Source: JACMNW01 sp031406155
GTDB taxonomy: Bacteria; Pseudomonadota; Alphaproteobacteria; Rhodobacterales; Rhodobacteraceae
Reading direction: 5' to 3'
NCBI GenBank assembly: GCA_031406155.1
Contig: JANOGW010000003.1
Coordinates: forward strand, 124,001 to 188,000
DNA length: 64,000 bases
The translations under genes and the position numbers were made by a program. Shown piece after piece: positions 53,229-63,909 of the stretch. Within the stretch, counting starts at the first letter, position 1. Each line of letters starts with the position of its first letter. Below the pieces are notes generated by a model. That model made no database searches. It was not told where the DNA came from and worked only from the letters and a program-made list of their open reading frames with translations.

Positions 53229-53786
53229 TCACGGCGTCGCGGCAGCGTTATCAGTGAAGCGGACCTTGCCGATGTAGGGCAGGTTGCGGTTGCGTTGGGC
53301 AAAATCGATGCCGTAACCCACCACAAATTCATCGGGGATCTCGAACCCGGTCCAGGTGGCGCGAATGTCAACCTCGCGCCGCGACGGCTTGTCCAGCAGG
53401 GCACAAACCTCCAGCCGGGCAGGTTCACGCGACTGCAACAGGTTGATGACATGATGCAGCGTGAACCCGGTATCGACGATGTCTTCGACAACCAGCACAT
53501 CCTGACCGGCAATCTGCCCGCGCAGATCCTTGAGAATGCGCACCTCGCGGCTGGACTGCATGCCGTTCCCGTAGGACGAAGCTTCGAGAAAATCGACCTC
53601 GACGGGCAGATCAATCTCGCGCACCAGATCCGCGATGAACACGAAGGACCCGCGCAGCAGACCCACGACGATCAGCTTGTCGGACCCGGCAAAATGAGTG
53701 GTGATCTGGCGGGCCAGCGCCTCGACCCGCGCAGCGATGGCCTTGGCCGATATCATCTGATCAATCACGTAAGCGCGCTCTGACAT
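53229..53786 (-). CDS. hpt: Hypoxanthine phosphoribosyltransferase
   Basis: A 185-residue purine-salvage enzyme converting hypoxanthine (or guanine) and PRPP to IMP or GMP. The PRPP-binding loop is VLVVEDIVDTGFTLHH. The flexible loop is ASSYGNGMQSS, and the base-binding region DFAQRNRNLPYIG. ATG 53786 is preceded by AAGGGAA; the frame upstream is not used. Confidence 0.95.
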   Translation of the reverse strand: MSERAYVIDQMISAKAIAARVEALARQITTHFAGSDKLIVVGLLRGSFVFIADLVREIDLPVEVDFLEASSYGNGMQSSREVRILKDLRGQIAGQDVLVVEDIVDTGFTLHHVINLLQSREPARLEVCALLDKPSRREVDIRATWTGFEIPDEFVVGYGIDFAQRNRNLPYIGKVRFTDNAAATP

Positions 53787-53854
53787 GACATTCCCTTGAT
53801 TTCCCCGGAACCAATACTCAATAAGGCCCATCAAGTCACGTCAAAGCAGCCACA

Positions 53855-54310
53855 ATGCCCAAGCATCATGAAATCAAGGCCCTGCCATACTCCGCCCGGC
53901 AAATGTACGATCTGGTGGCGGACGTGGCGTCGTATCCACAGTTCCTGCCGTGGAATTCGGCGGCGCGCATCACATCACGCCGCCCAATTGCCGGAGGCGA
54001 GGTGATGGAGGCGGATCTGGTGATATCCTTCAAGGTGTTCCGCGAACGATTTGCCAGCCGGGTGATGCTGTTTCCCGACGAAAAACGGATCGAGACCGAA
54101 TATCTCGATGGGCCATTTCGCCATATGAAATCAACCTGGGGATTTCGCGACATCGCCAGCGGCGGTTGCGAGGTCGAGTTCTTTGTCGACTTCGAATTCA
54201 GAAATGCCATTCTGCAGGGCATTATCGGCATGGTGTTCAACGACGCCATGCAGCGCATTGTGCGCGCGTTCGAGCGGCGGGCGGCGGTGCTGTACGGGCC
54301 AGCGGGCTGA
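53855..54310 (+). CDS. COQ10/RatA-like START domain protein
   Basis: A 151-residue SRPBCC (START-type) protein. Typical segments are YSARQMYDLVADVASYPQFLPWNSAARI, a hydrophobic cavity strand set, and the C-terminal helix FNDAMQRIVRAFERRAAVLYG. Mitochondrial COQ10 binds ubiquinone and aids its delivery; the bacterial RatA name comes from an anti-ribosome activity. The family is shared, and ubiquinone binding is the more likely role in an alphaproteobacterium. Alone, divergent from hpt. Confidence 0.88.
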   Translation: MPKHHEIKALPYSARQMYDLVADVASYPQFLPWNSAARITSRRPIAGGEVMEADLVISFKVFRERFASRVMLFPDEKRIETEYLDGPFRHMKSTWGFRDIASGGCEVEFFVDFEFRNAILQGIIGMVFNDAMQRIVRAFERRAAVLYGPAG

Positions 54311-54340
54311 GTTCTGCAACGAACCCCGGATCTTGCCAGA

Positions 54341-54814
54341 TCACGCCGTCTCAAGCGCCTGAAGCAGCAGACCCAAAGCGAACTCCGTTGCGGCAGCACG
54401 CACCGCCGTTCGGCCAAGGGGGCCGAATTCGACGGTCCGGGCAAGGGTTGGATGGCCGCCGTGGGCAAGGCCAAAACAAACCCGGCCTTCGGGCTTGAAC
54501 TCTGACCCGCCCGGACCCGCGATCCCGGTAATCGAGACGGCAAGCGCCACCTGTGCCGATGCAGCAGCACCATCGGCCATCTCGCGCGCGACGGGTTCAG
54601 AGACAGCACCATAAGCGTCAAGCGAGTCTTGCCGCACCCCCAGCATGTCAGTCTTGGCGGCGTTGGAATAGGTGACAAAGCCGCGATCAAAGACATCCGA
54701 TGATCCGGCGATGTCGGTCAAGGCCGCAGCAACCATACCGCCCGTGCAGCTTTCAGCACAGGCAATGCGGATGCCTTTGGCGCGGGCGGCGGCAAGGATA
54801 TCGGCGGCGATCAC
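54341..54814 (-). CDS. CinA-type nicotinamide-nucleotide amidohydrolase (PncC)
   Basis: A 157-residue protein: the CinA C-terminal domain alone, as in PncC. Conserved motifs are ACAESCTGGMVAAALTDIAGSSDVFDRGFVTYSN, GAVSEPVAREMA and SITGIAGPGG. It deamidates NMN in pyridine-nucleotide recycling. GTG 54814 overlaps the pgpA stop (GTGA) and begins at the family-typical position; the frame is open to 54883. Third in ispDF-pgpA-cinA. Confidence 0.9.
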   Translation of the reverse strand: MIAADILAAARAKGIRIACAESCTGGMVAAALTDIAGSSDVFDRGFVTYSNAAKTDMLGVRQDSLDAYGAVSEPVAREMADGAAASAQVALAVSITGIAGPGGSEFKPEGRVCFGLAHGGHPTLARTVEFGPLGRTAVRAAATEFALGLLLQALETA

Positions 54815-55308
54815 AGCATCACCGGAAGATGATAGGCGATACCGGCCAGAATGGTCGCCACGCCAGCAAACAGCCCGGCCCACAGATCGTCCAGCATCAC
54901 CCCCGTAGCATCATGCCGGGCGTCGGCACGGCCGATCACCCATGGCTTCCAGATATCGAACAGGCGGAAAAACAAGAAAGCTGCGATCCAGCCGGGATAG
55001 GCATCAACCGCCCAATCCTCCATCCCGCGCGACCAGAAGGCGGCGGCGGGAAACAGCAGGGCAAGCCATTGCCCGGCAACCTCGTCAATCACGAATTCGG
55101 GTGGATCGTCACCGGGGCGGTTTGCCAATTCAACCTTGCAGGCCCAGAAACCGAGCAGTGTCGCAGCGACGGTGGCCGCGACAAGGGCCGGAAAGCCAAG
55201 ATAGCGGTCAATGGCAATGCCCAGCACGATGGCCACGGCTGACGCCCAGGTGCCGGGGGCGGGACGCAGCAGGCCGACGCCAAAGAAGATCGCTATCAGG
55301 CGGGTCAT
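54811..55308 (-). CDS. pgpA: Phosphatidylglycerophosphatase A
   Basis: A 165-residue membrane phosphatase with several helices. It dephosphorylates PGP to phosphatidylglycerol. PgpA blocks are GLLRPAPGTWASA near the N-terminus, FVIDEVAGQWLAL (acidic motif) and GVMLDDLWAGLFAG (acidic motif). Its ATG overlaps the ispDF stop by four bases and its stop overlaps cinA, so three unlike enzymes are co-translated. Confidence 0.95.
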   Translation of the reverse strand: MTRLIAIFFGVGLLRPAPGTWASAVAIVLGIAIDRYLGFPALVAATVAATLLGFWACKVELANRPGDDPPEFVIDEVAGQWLALLFPAAAFWSRGMEDWAVDAYPGWIAAFLFFRLFDIWKPWVIGRADARHDATGVMLDDLWAGLFAGVATILAGIAYHLPVML

Positions 55309-56468
55309 GGTGCCACCAAAGCGGCGGTGGCAAGGGCAGCAATGCCTTCCTCGCGCCCGGTGAAGCCCAGCTGTTCGGATGTCGTCGCCTTGACGCTGAT
55401 GCGACCGGGATCAACCCCGCAGATTTGCGCGAGCACAGCTTGCATGGCGGCGGCATGCGGGCCGATCTTGGGCCGTTCACAGATCAGCGTCACATCGGCA
55501 TTGGCAAGAGTAAAGCCACGCGCGCGGGCAAGGTCCATCGCATGTTTAAGGAAGATGTGTGACGCAACTCCTTTCCATTGCGGATCAGAGGGCGGAAAAT
55601 GCTGCCCGATGTCGCCTGCGGCAAGGGCCCCGTAGATGGCGTCGGTCAGCGCATGCATGCCGACATCGGCATCAGAATGACCCAGCAGGCCGCGCGGATG
55701 CGGTACTTTTATGCCGCAAAGCCATAGGTGATCGCCGGGGCAGAATGCGTGCACATCAAAGCCATTGCCCAGTCGAATATCCATTGCGGCGGGGTCCTTG
55801 TGGTTTGGTGCTGCCTTCAGGCGCGTGGCCAGAATTTGCTCGGCTCTGGCGAAATCGGCGGAATAGGTCAGCTTCAGGTTATCATCGTCGCCCAAAACAA
55901 TGGCAATGGCCATCCCGGCCGAACGCGCAACTGCGACATCGTCAGCCGCAGGGCCTTTGTGGGCACGATGTGCGGCAAGGATGGGGGCGAAGTGAAAGGC
56001 CTGCGGGGTTTGTGCTCGGTACAGTCCATTGCGATCTTCGGTGCCCGTCACCAAACCATCCGCGCCCCGCCAAAGTGCATCTGAAACCGGCAGGGCGAGG
56101 GCCGCACCTTCGTGGTGATCAAGGGCCAAGAGCAGCCGGCGAACAAGATCGGTTGTAACCATGGGCCGCGCACCGTCATGGATCAACACATGGGCGACAT
56201 CGGTATCGGCCAATGCCTCCAGCGCGTTGCGCACAGATTGATCGCGCGTGGCACCCCCTTCGACCAAGATCACTTCGCAGCCAAGCGACACTGCGAGCGC
56301 GCGATCGTCGGGGTGGATCACTAGAACGATACGGTCCGCCAGCGCCGTGAAGGCCGCGATGCTATGCGCGATCACCGGCGTGCCGGCAAGCGACTGCCAC
56401 TGTTTGGGCACAGCACTGCCTGCCCGGGTGCCCCGGCCTGCTGCCACGATGATTGCTGCGATGGTCAT
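55305..56468 (-). CDS. ispDF: Bifunctional IspD/IspF (MEP pathway)
   Basis: A 387-residue fusion. IspD (about 1-220) has the CTP-binding AAIIVAAGRGTRAG, HDGARPMV and DDVAVARSAG blocks and makes CDP-ME. IspF (about 230-387) begins RLGNGFDVHAF and has the metal ligands DVHAF and HSDADVGMHALTDA; it makes MEcPP. The fusion is common in alphaproteobacteria and skips the IspE step physically. ATG 56468 opens the IspD core; the open frame to 57020 belongs to the antisense of dusB. Divergent from dusB. Confidence 0.97.
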   Translation of the reverse strand: MTIAAIIVAAGRGTRAGSAVPKQWQSLAGTPVIAHSIAAFTALADRIVLVIHPDDRALAVSLGCEVILVEGGATRDQSVRNALEALADTDVAHVLIHDGARPMVTTDLVRRLLLALDHHEGAALALPVSDALWRGADGLVTGTEDRNGLYRAQTPQAFHFAPILAAHRAHKGPAADDVAVARSAGMAIAIVLGDDDNLKLTYSADFARAEQILATRLKAAPNHKDPAAMDIRLGNGFDVHAFCPGDHLWLCGIKVPHPRGLLGHSDADVGMHALTDAIYGALAAGDIGQHFPPSDPQWKGVASHIFLKHAMDLARARGFTLANADVTLICERPKIGPHAAAMQAVLAQICGVDPGRISVKATTSEQLGFTGREEGIAALATAALVAP

Positions 56469-56654
56469 AGTCGGCCCCGTGTTTGCGCACAGTCCTATGA
56501 CAGGCTCGCGCACATGGCAATCTTGCGCGCAGAACAGGCGGATTTGATTAAATAATAGGCGTCGCCTGTTTTTCAGCCACAATTGCAACCCCTTGGTTTG
56601 TCTTTGGGCGCGAAGACGGCTATTTGTCACTGAGCGTAACGAAAGCAGGCCGTC

Positions 56655-57635
56655 GTGACCATACAACTGGGAGACATGACATTGACCCCGCCGGTGCTTT
56701 TGGCACCGCTTGCCGGCATTACCGATCTGCCTTTCCGTACCTTGGTCAGCAGCTTTGGTGCAGGGCTGGTCGTCAGTGAAATGGTGGCCAGCCAGGAAGT
56801 GGTGCAGGCAAAGCCTTTGGCGCGTGCGCGGGCAGACCTCGGGTTTGGCGTTGCAGCAACCTCGGTGCAACTGGCGGGATGTCAGGCCTACTGGATGGCA
56901 GAGGCGGCGCGCTATGTCGAAGCCATGGGTGCCCGCGTGATCGATATCAACATGGGCTGTCCGGCGAAAAAGGTGACCAACGGCTATTCTGGGTCGGCGC
57001 TGATGCGCGATCTGGATCACGCGCTAAGCCTGATCGACGCGGTGGTGGGGGCGGTCAAGGTGCCGGTGACATTGAAAACCCGTCTGGGCTGGGATGACGC
57101 GGTACTGAACGCGCCCGATCTGGCCCGCCGGGCACAAGGTGCGGGCATTGCCATGATCACCATCCACGGTCGCACGCGCTGCCAGTTCTACAAGGGTGCG
57201 GCAGATTGGGCCGCCATTCGCGCGGTCAAGGACGCGGTGACCATTCCAGTAATTGCGAATGGTGACATCGTGGACGCGGCCTCGGCGCGCAGCGCACTGA
57301 CCGCGTCTGGCGCGAACGGCGTGATGGTGGGGCGCGGCGCACAGGGCGCGCCCTGGCGGTTGGCGCAGATCGGTGCTGCGCTTTATGGCACCGCCGAACC
57401 CTTGGTGCCGTACGGCCATGCTTTGGGCGATCTGGTGGTCGCACATTATGAAGAGATGCTGCGCTTTTACGGGTCCGGTCTGGGCGTGAAAGTCGCGCGC
57501 AAGCATCTGGGCTGGTATCTCGACGAGGCGGGTCTGGTGGCGCACCGCCCCGCGGTGATGGCGGCAATGACGCCTGCCGCCACCATCTTCGCACTTCGCC
57601 GCGCGTTCGGTGATGCGGACCGGGCTGCCGCATGA
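56655..57635 (+). CDS. dusB: tRNA-dihydrouridine synthase B
   Basis: A 326-residue FMN-binding TIM-barrel enzyme (formerly NifR3). Blocks are LAPLAGITDLPFRTLVSSFGAG, NMGCPAKKVTNGYSGSALMRD with the catalytic Cys, TIHGRTRCQFYKG, and the FMN phosphate loop GVMVGRGAQGAPW. GTG 56655 is chosen because ATG 56676 has its ribosome site too close. dusB heads the ntr cluster, as in Rhodobacter and rhizobia, and overlaps ntrB by four bases. Confidence 0.95.
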   Translation: MTIQLGDMTLTPPVLLAPLAGITDLPFRTLVSSFGAGLVVSEMVASQEVVQAKPLARARADLGFGVAATSVQLAGCQAYWMAEAARYVEAMGARVIDINMGCPAKKVTNGYSGSALMRDLDHALSLIDAVVGAVKVPVTLKTRLGWDDAVLNAPDLARRAQGAGIAMITIHGRTRCQFYKGAADWAAIRAVKDAVTIPVIANGDIVDAASARSALTASGANGVMVGRGAQGAPWRLAQIGAALYGTAEPLVPYGHALGDLVVAHYEEMLRFYGSGLGVKVARKHLGWYLDEAGLVAHRPAVMAAMTPAATIFALRRAFGDADRAAA

Positions 57636-58726
57636 CGCAGTTTCGCCCGCCCTATCCAGTTCCCGGTGTGATCTGGGCGTCGCTGCCGCTGCCGGCACTG
57701 CTGGTTGATCTTGCCGGCAAAATCCTAGAGGCCAATCCGGCTGCGGAAATTTTCCTGAACGCATCGGCCAAAAACCTGCGCGGCCAGCCAGCACTGGACC
57801 GCCTGCACATCGATGCGCCGATGGAGGAGGCGTTTGCGCGGGCGCGGGCCAACCAGTCGCCGCTGTTCATCAACGATGTCGATGTCACCAGTGGCGAGCG
57901 TGCGCCGATGCAGTGCAACGTGCAGATCGCCACGATGCTCGACAATCCGGGCATCACCATGGTGCTGATCTCGCCGCGCGAGATCGCCGAACGGCTGGGC
58001 CGGTCGATGAGCGTGAAATCGGCGGCGAGATCGGCCATCGGCATGGCCGAAATGCTGGCGCATGAAATCAAGAACCCGCTCGCCGGAATTTCCGGTGCAG
58101 CCCAACTGCTGTCGATGGGGTTGTCGGCGGAGGACCGCGAGATGACCGATCTGATCGTGGCTGAAACCCACCGGATCGTGAAGTTGCTGGAACAGGTCGA
58201 ACAGTTCGGCAATCTGCGCGCACCGGACCGGCGGGCGGTCAATATCCATGATGCGCTTGACCGCGCCCGGCGGTCCGCATTGGCAGGCTACGGCGCGCAT
58301 ATGACGATTGTTGAAGACTACGACCCGTCGCTGCCAGCCACCTTTGCCGACCTCGATCAACTGGTGCAGGTGTTCCTGAACCTGATCAAGAACGCGGTCG
58401 AGGCGGCGGGCCAGACCGGGGGCACCATCCGCCTGCACACGTTCTATGATCAGTCCCTGCGGTTGCGCCAGAAAGGCGGACCGGGCCGCGCTGTGCCCTT
58501 GCAGATTGAAATAATTGACGATGGACCGGGCATAGCCCCCCAGATTACGGCGGATATTTTCGAGCCCTTTGTCAGTGGCCGGGAAAACGGCACCGGGCTT
58601 GGGCTGGCGCTGGTGTCGAAGATCATATCCGACCACGAAGGTTGGGTGAGCGTTGAATCTGCGCCCGGTCGAACAACCTTCAGGGTGTCATTGCCAGTTG
58701 CCAAATCGCAAAAGGAAACAAGCTGA
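57632..58726 (+). CDS. ntrB: Nitrogen regulation histidine kinase NtrB
   Basis: A 364-residue soluble sensor kinase. It has an N-terminal PAS domain (about 15-115), a HisKA box MLAHEIKNPLAGISG (His144) and an HATPase domain with NLIKNAVEAAG, DDGPGI and GTGLGLALV. NtrB phosphorylates or dephosphorylates NtrC according to PII status (nitrogen and 2-oxoglutarate). Its ATG overlaps the dusB stop, and the stop overlaps the ntrC ATG. Confidence 0.96.
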   Translation: MTQFRPPYPVPGVIWASLPLPALLVDLAGKILEANPAAEIFLNASAKNLRGQPALDRLHIDAPMEEAFARARANQSPLFINDVDVTSGERAPMQCNVQIATMLDNPGITMVLISPREIAERLGRSMSVKSAARSAIGMAEMLAHEIKNPLAGISGAAQLLSMGLSAEDREMTDLIVAETHRIVKLLEQVEQFGNLRAPDRRAVNIHDALDRARRSALAGYGAHMTIVEDYDPSLPATFADLDQLVQVFLNLIKNAVEAAGQTGGTIRLHTFYDQSLRLRQKGGPGRAVPLQIEIIDDGPGIAPQITADIFEPFVSGRENGTGLGLALVSKIISDHEGWVSVESAPGRTTFRVSLPVAKSQKETS

Positions 58727-60090
58727 TGGATGGTACGGTTCTGGTTGCTGATGACGACCGCACCATTCGCACGGTGTTGACGCAAGCGCTGACGCGCGCC
58801 GGATGTAAGGTACACGCGACCTCCAGCCTGACAACCTTGATGCGTTGGGTTGAAGAGGGCAAGGGCGATCTGGTGATCACCGATGTGATCATGCCAGACG
58901 GCAACGGGCTGGAAACCCTGCCGCAGATCAGCAAACTGCGCCCCGGTCTGCCGGTGATCGTCATTTCGGCGCAGAACACCATCATGACCGCAATTCAGGC
59001 GGCCGAAGCCGAGGCTTATGACTATCTTCCCAAACCCTTCGATCTGCCGGACCTGATGAAGCGGTCGGCGCGGGCGCTGGATCAAAAGCGGCGGTCGGTG
59101 GCAAAACCCGCCACGCCGCAAGCGACGGGCGACGATTTGCCACTGGTCGGGCGTACGGCGGCGATGCAGGCGCTATACCGGCTGGTGGCGCGGGTGATGA
59201 ACTCTGATCTGTCGGTGCTGATCACCGGCGAATCCGGCACCGGAAAATCGCTGATCGCGCGGGCTATCCATGATTTTTCAGATCGCAGATCGCAGCCTTT
59301 CGTGGTTGTGCAGGCGGCCGATCTTGCCGGAATGGATGGCCCTGCGTCGCTGTTGCAGCGGGCTCGGGGCGGCAGTCTGGTGTTTGACGAGGTGGCTGAT
59401 TACGACGATGCCAGTCAGGCGCGCATTGTGCGGATGATGGATACGCTGAACGATACCTCGCCCCGGATCATGGCAACCAGCCAGTCCGATCTGACCAGCA
59501 AGATGGAAGCCGGTCAGTTCCGTCAGGATCTGTACTACCGTTTGGGCGGGGTCAGTCTGCTGGTGCCGCCGTTACGCGAACGGGTGGATGACATTCCACT
59601 GCTGGCCGATCACTTTCTGGCACGCGGCGAACGTGACGCAGGTCTTGTGCGCAGGCTTTCAAGCGAAGCCCGCGATCTTGTGCGCACTTATTCCTGGCCC
59701 GGCAATGTGCGGCAATTGGAAAACACCCTGCGCCGACTAATGGCGACATCGTTGGAAATGGAAATCACTCGGGCCGAAGTGGACGGGGTGCTGGGCAATC
59801 AGCCTGCCATGGAACCCCTGCGCGGCGGTAGCGATGGCGAGAAACTGTCGGCATCTGTCGCGCGGCATCTGAAGCGCTACTTTGACCTGCATGGCGGAAG
59901 TTTGCCACCCGACGGCGTTTACAACCGCATCCTGCGCGAGGTGGAACTGCCCCTGATCGAGATCGCGCTGGACGCAACCGCAGGAAATCAGGCGAAATGT
60001 GCCGATCTGCTGGGCATCAATCGCAATACTTTGCGCAAGAAGATCATGGAACTGGATATTCGCGTGACACGGCGGCGCAAACTGATGTAA
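58726..60090 (+). CDS. ntrC: Nitrogen regulation response regulator NtrC (no GAFTGA)
   Basis: A 454-residue response regulator. It has a receiver domain with phospho-acceptor Asp53, an AAA+ domain with Walker A GESGTGKS (168-175) and Walker B SLVFDEVAD (218-224), and a C-terminal Fis-type HTH (CADLLGINRNTLRKKIMEL). The stretch where sigma54 activators carry GAFTGA (about 200-215, AGMDGPASLLQRARGGSL) lacks it completely. Rhodobacter capsulatus NtrC, also lacking GAFTGA, works with the housekeeping RNA polymerase; the same is inferred here. The ATG overlaps the ntrB stop. Confidence 0.95.
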   Translation: MDGTVLVADDDRTIRTVLTQALTRAGCKVHATSSLTTLMRWVEEGKGDLVITDVIMPDGNGLETLPQISKLRPGLPVIVISAQNTIMTAIQAAEAEAYDYLPKPFDLPDLMKRSARALDQKRRSVAKPATPQATGDDLPLVGRTAAMQALYRLVARVMNSDLSVLITGESGTGKSLIARAIHDFSDRRSQPFVVVQAADLAGMDGPASLLQRARGGSLVFDEVADYDDASQARIVRMMDTLNDTSPRIMATSQSDLTSKMEAGQFRQDLYYRLGGVSLLVPPLRERVDDIPLLADHFLARGERDAGLVRRLSSEARDLVRTYSWPGNVRQLENTLRRLMATSLEMEITRAEVDGVLGNQPAMEPLRGGSDGEKLSASVARHLKRYFDLHGGSLPPDGVYNRILREVELPLIEIALDATAGNQAKCADLLGINRNTLRKKIMELDIRVTRRRKLM

Positions 60091-60159
60091 AACCGCAACA
60101 TCAAGCGTGTCTTCCGGGTTTACAGGCGGATGGCATACAAGATGTGGCGGTGGTGTTCA

Positions 60160-60183
60160 CCCCGTCCTTGACCTGATCGGGGG
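60160..60183. repeat. Extragenic palindrome between ntrC and ntrY
   Basis: CCCCG (60160-60164) and CGGGG (60178-60182) enclose a TTGACCTGAT-like centre. It resembles the 49420-49446 element. It lies ten bases before the ntrY start codon. Confidence 0.4.
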
Positions 60184-60192
60184 CCGTTACAC

Positions 60193-62481
60193 GTGCAAAG
60201 GGCTGCGCGCAGCACTACTTGGGTCAAGCTGTTGCGCCTGCGCCGTTTGCGTCGGTTTCAAACGGCGATGACGCTTGGGCTGGTGGTTCTTGGCCCGATA
60301 CTGGCAGTTGCCACATTTCTTGCGCTCGGACCGTTCAGTCAGGGGGCAAGCTCGCCCGCCTTGCGCATCGTGCTGCTGGCCGACATGGTCTACATCCTTG
60401 TCGTGGCCGCACTGGTGTTGCAACGATTGGCCCGGATGGCAGCGGATCGGCGCATCCAGTCGGCGGGATCGCGCCTGCATTTGCGGCTGTCGGGGGTGTT
60501 CGCACTGATCGCCCTGATCCCGACCGTTCTGGTGGCGGTGTTCGCCGTTCTGACGGTGAACGTCGGGTTGGAGGGCTGGTTTTCCGACCGGGTTCGGCAG
60601 GTTGTCGGCAATTCGCTGGCGGCGGCACAGGCATACGAGGGCGAACATCGGCGCGACCTGACCGAGGATGCCGAAAGCCTTGCCGGCTTTATCGAAGTTG
60701 CCAAGCAATCGACGTTCTTCCTGCGCGATGACCAGTTGCGCCCGGTGCTGACCCAAGGCCAGGATGCCATTCAGCGCGGCCTGCGCGAGGCGTTCCTGAT
60801 CGACGGTGCCGGTGAATTGAAGACACGAGGCGAAAGATCCTACCTTTTTGATTTCGAGAAACCATCTGCCGAGGATATGGCCCGCGCCAAGGCCGGCGAG
60901 ACAGTGATCATTCAGGATGCGGCCAACGATGAATTCCGCGCGCTGGTGCATCTGGGTGCCTTTGCCGACCGATATCTTTATGTCTCGCGCAATGTGGACG
61001 GCGAGATTTTGGGCCTGCTGGACGAGACGCAGGAAACCGTCCGGCTTTATCAGCAACTGGAGTCCGAACGTGGAAAATTGCTGTTCGAGTTCGGGCTGCT
61101 GTATCTGGGCTTTGCCCTTATCCTTATTCTGGCCGCCGTCTGGCTTGGTCTGTGGTTCGCCGAGCGTCTGGCACGCCCGGTAGGACGGCTTGCCGGCGCG
61201 GCACAGCGGGTGGGCAACGGTGATCTCGACGTGACGGTTCAGGAAGAGGAAGGCGACGACGAGATTGCCATGCTGGGTCGCATCTTCAACCAGATGACGC
61301 GGCAATTGAAGGGCCAGCGCGAGGCGCTGATTTTAGGCCATAGCCAGACCGAACGGCGGCGTCGGCTGTTTGATTCCGTCCTGTCATCGGTAACGGCGGG
61401 GGTGATCGGGCTGGATGCGGGGGGCAGGATCGCCTTTGTCAACCGCGCCGCCGAGCGCCTGCTGGATGTCACCGATGGCGCAACCGAACTTCAGCTTGGT
61501 GTTGCAGTGCCCGAATTCGCGGACCTCTTCGAACGCTTGCAAGACGGGTCCGGGGCTGCGGTGCAAGACGAGGTGCGGCTAGCGCGCAAAGGCAATCTGG
61601 AAAGCCTGCTGGTGCGCATGTCGGTTCGCACCAATGATGCGGGGCGGCTGGAAGGCTACGTCGTGGCCTTTGACGACGTGACGCAATTGGTTTCGGCACA
61701 AAGAATGGCTGCCTGGGGCGATGTGGCCCGGCGGATCGCGCATGAGATCAAGAACCCGCTCACCCCGATCCAGTTGTCCGCCGAACGCATCAAGCGCAAG
61801 TTCAGCCCCTTGGTAGGCGATCACGGCGCGGATCTAGAGCAATATGCCGACGTGATCATTCGCCAAACCAACGACTTGCGACGCATCGTTGATGAATTTT
61901 CCAAGTTCGCCCGGATGCCGGAACCGGATCGCCGCGAGCAGGACCTGACCGCGCTGGTACGCGACGCTTTGATCTTGCAGGAAGGTGGCCAGCCCGGTGT
62001 GCACTTTGTCGCATCCTTGCTGGCGGAGCCTTTGCTGCTAGATCTCGATGCAACCATGATTTCGCAGGCGTTGACGAACCTGATCAAGAACGCGGGAGAA
62101 GCTATTGAAACAAAGCGTGAAAAGGGCATTGATGTTGAAGCAAGGCCGGAAGTTCGCGTCAGTATGACGGTGACGCCGCAGGAGGCCGTGATCGAGATTG
62201 CCGACAACGGTATCGGTCTGCCCGCGGATCGCGCGCGATTGTTCGAACCCTACGTGACAACCCGTGAAAAGGGCACAGGCCTTGGCTTGCCCATCGTGAA
62301 GAAAATTGTTGAAGAGCACGGCGGGACGTTGGCCTTGGTCGATGCGCCCGTCTTTGACGGCAACAGTCATGCAGGGGCAATGGCGGTCGTCCGTCTGCCC
62401 CGCACAACCAAGACCGCGCGCCCGCGCCCGAGCAAAGGCAGCATGGCAGGCCGCAGTGAAACCGCTGGAGGACAGGTATAG
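60193..62481 (+). CDS. ntrY: Nitrogen regulation sensor kinase NtrY
   Basis: A 762-residue membrane histidine kinase. N-terminal helices include TAMTLGLVVLGPILAVATF, VLLADMVYILVVAALVL and LSGVFALIALIPTVLVAVFAVL, and a periplasmic region follows. Another helix pair (LLYLGFALILILAAVWLGLWF) precedes a HAMP domain (about 316-370), a PAS domain, HisKA (ARRIAHEIKNPLTPIQLSAERIKRKF, His517) and HATPase (NLIKNAGEAI, ADNGIGLP, GTGLGLPIV). It responds to nitrogen or redox cues and phosphorylates NtrX. GTG start with a weak ribosome site. Confidence 0.95.
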   Translation: MQRAARSTTWVKLLRLRRLRRFQTAMTLGLVVLGPILAVATFLALGPFSQGASSPALRIVLLADMVYILVVAALVLQRLARMAADRRIQSAGSRLHLRLSGVFALIALIPTVLVAVFAVLTVNVGLEGWFSDRVRQVVGNSLAAAQAYEGEHRRDLTEDAESLAGFIEVAKQSTFFLRDDQLRPVLTQGQDAIQRGLREAFLIDGAGELKTRGERSYLFDFEKPSAEDMARAKAGETVIIQDAANDEFRALVHLGAFADRYLYVSRNVDGEILGLLDETQETVRLYQQLESERGKLLFEFGLLYLGFALILILAAVWLGLWFAERLARPVGRLAGAAQRVGNGDLDVTVQEEEGDDEIAMLGRIFNQMTRQLKGQREALILGHSQTERRRRLFDSVLSSVTAGVIGLDAGGRIAFVNRAAERLLDVTDGATELQLGVAVPEFADLFERLQDGSGAAVQDEVRLARKGNLESLLVRMSVRTNDAGRLEGYVVAFDDVTQLVSAQRMAAWGDVARRIAHEIKNPLTPIQLSAERIKRKFSPLVGDHGADLEQYADVIIRQTNDLRRIVDEFSKFARMPEPDRREQDLTALVRDALILQEGGQPGVHFVASLLAEPLLLDLDATMISQALTNLIKNAGEAIETKREKGIDVEARPEVRVSMTVTPQEAVIEIADNGIGLPADRARLFEPYVTTREKGTGLGLPIVKKIVEEHGGTLALVDAPVFDGNSHAGAMAVVRLPRTTKTARPRPSKGSMAGRSETAGGQV

Positions 62482-62484
62482 GTT

Positions 62485-63909
<1,425 letters not shown>

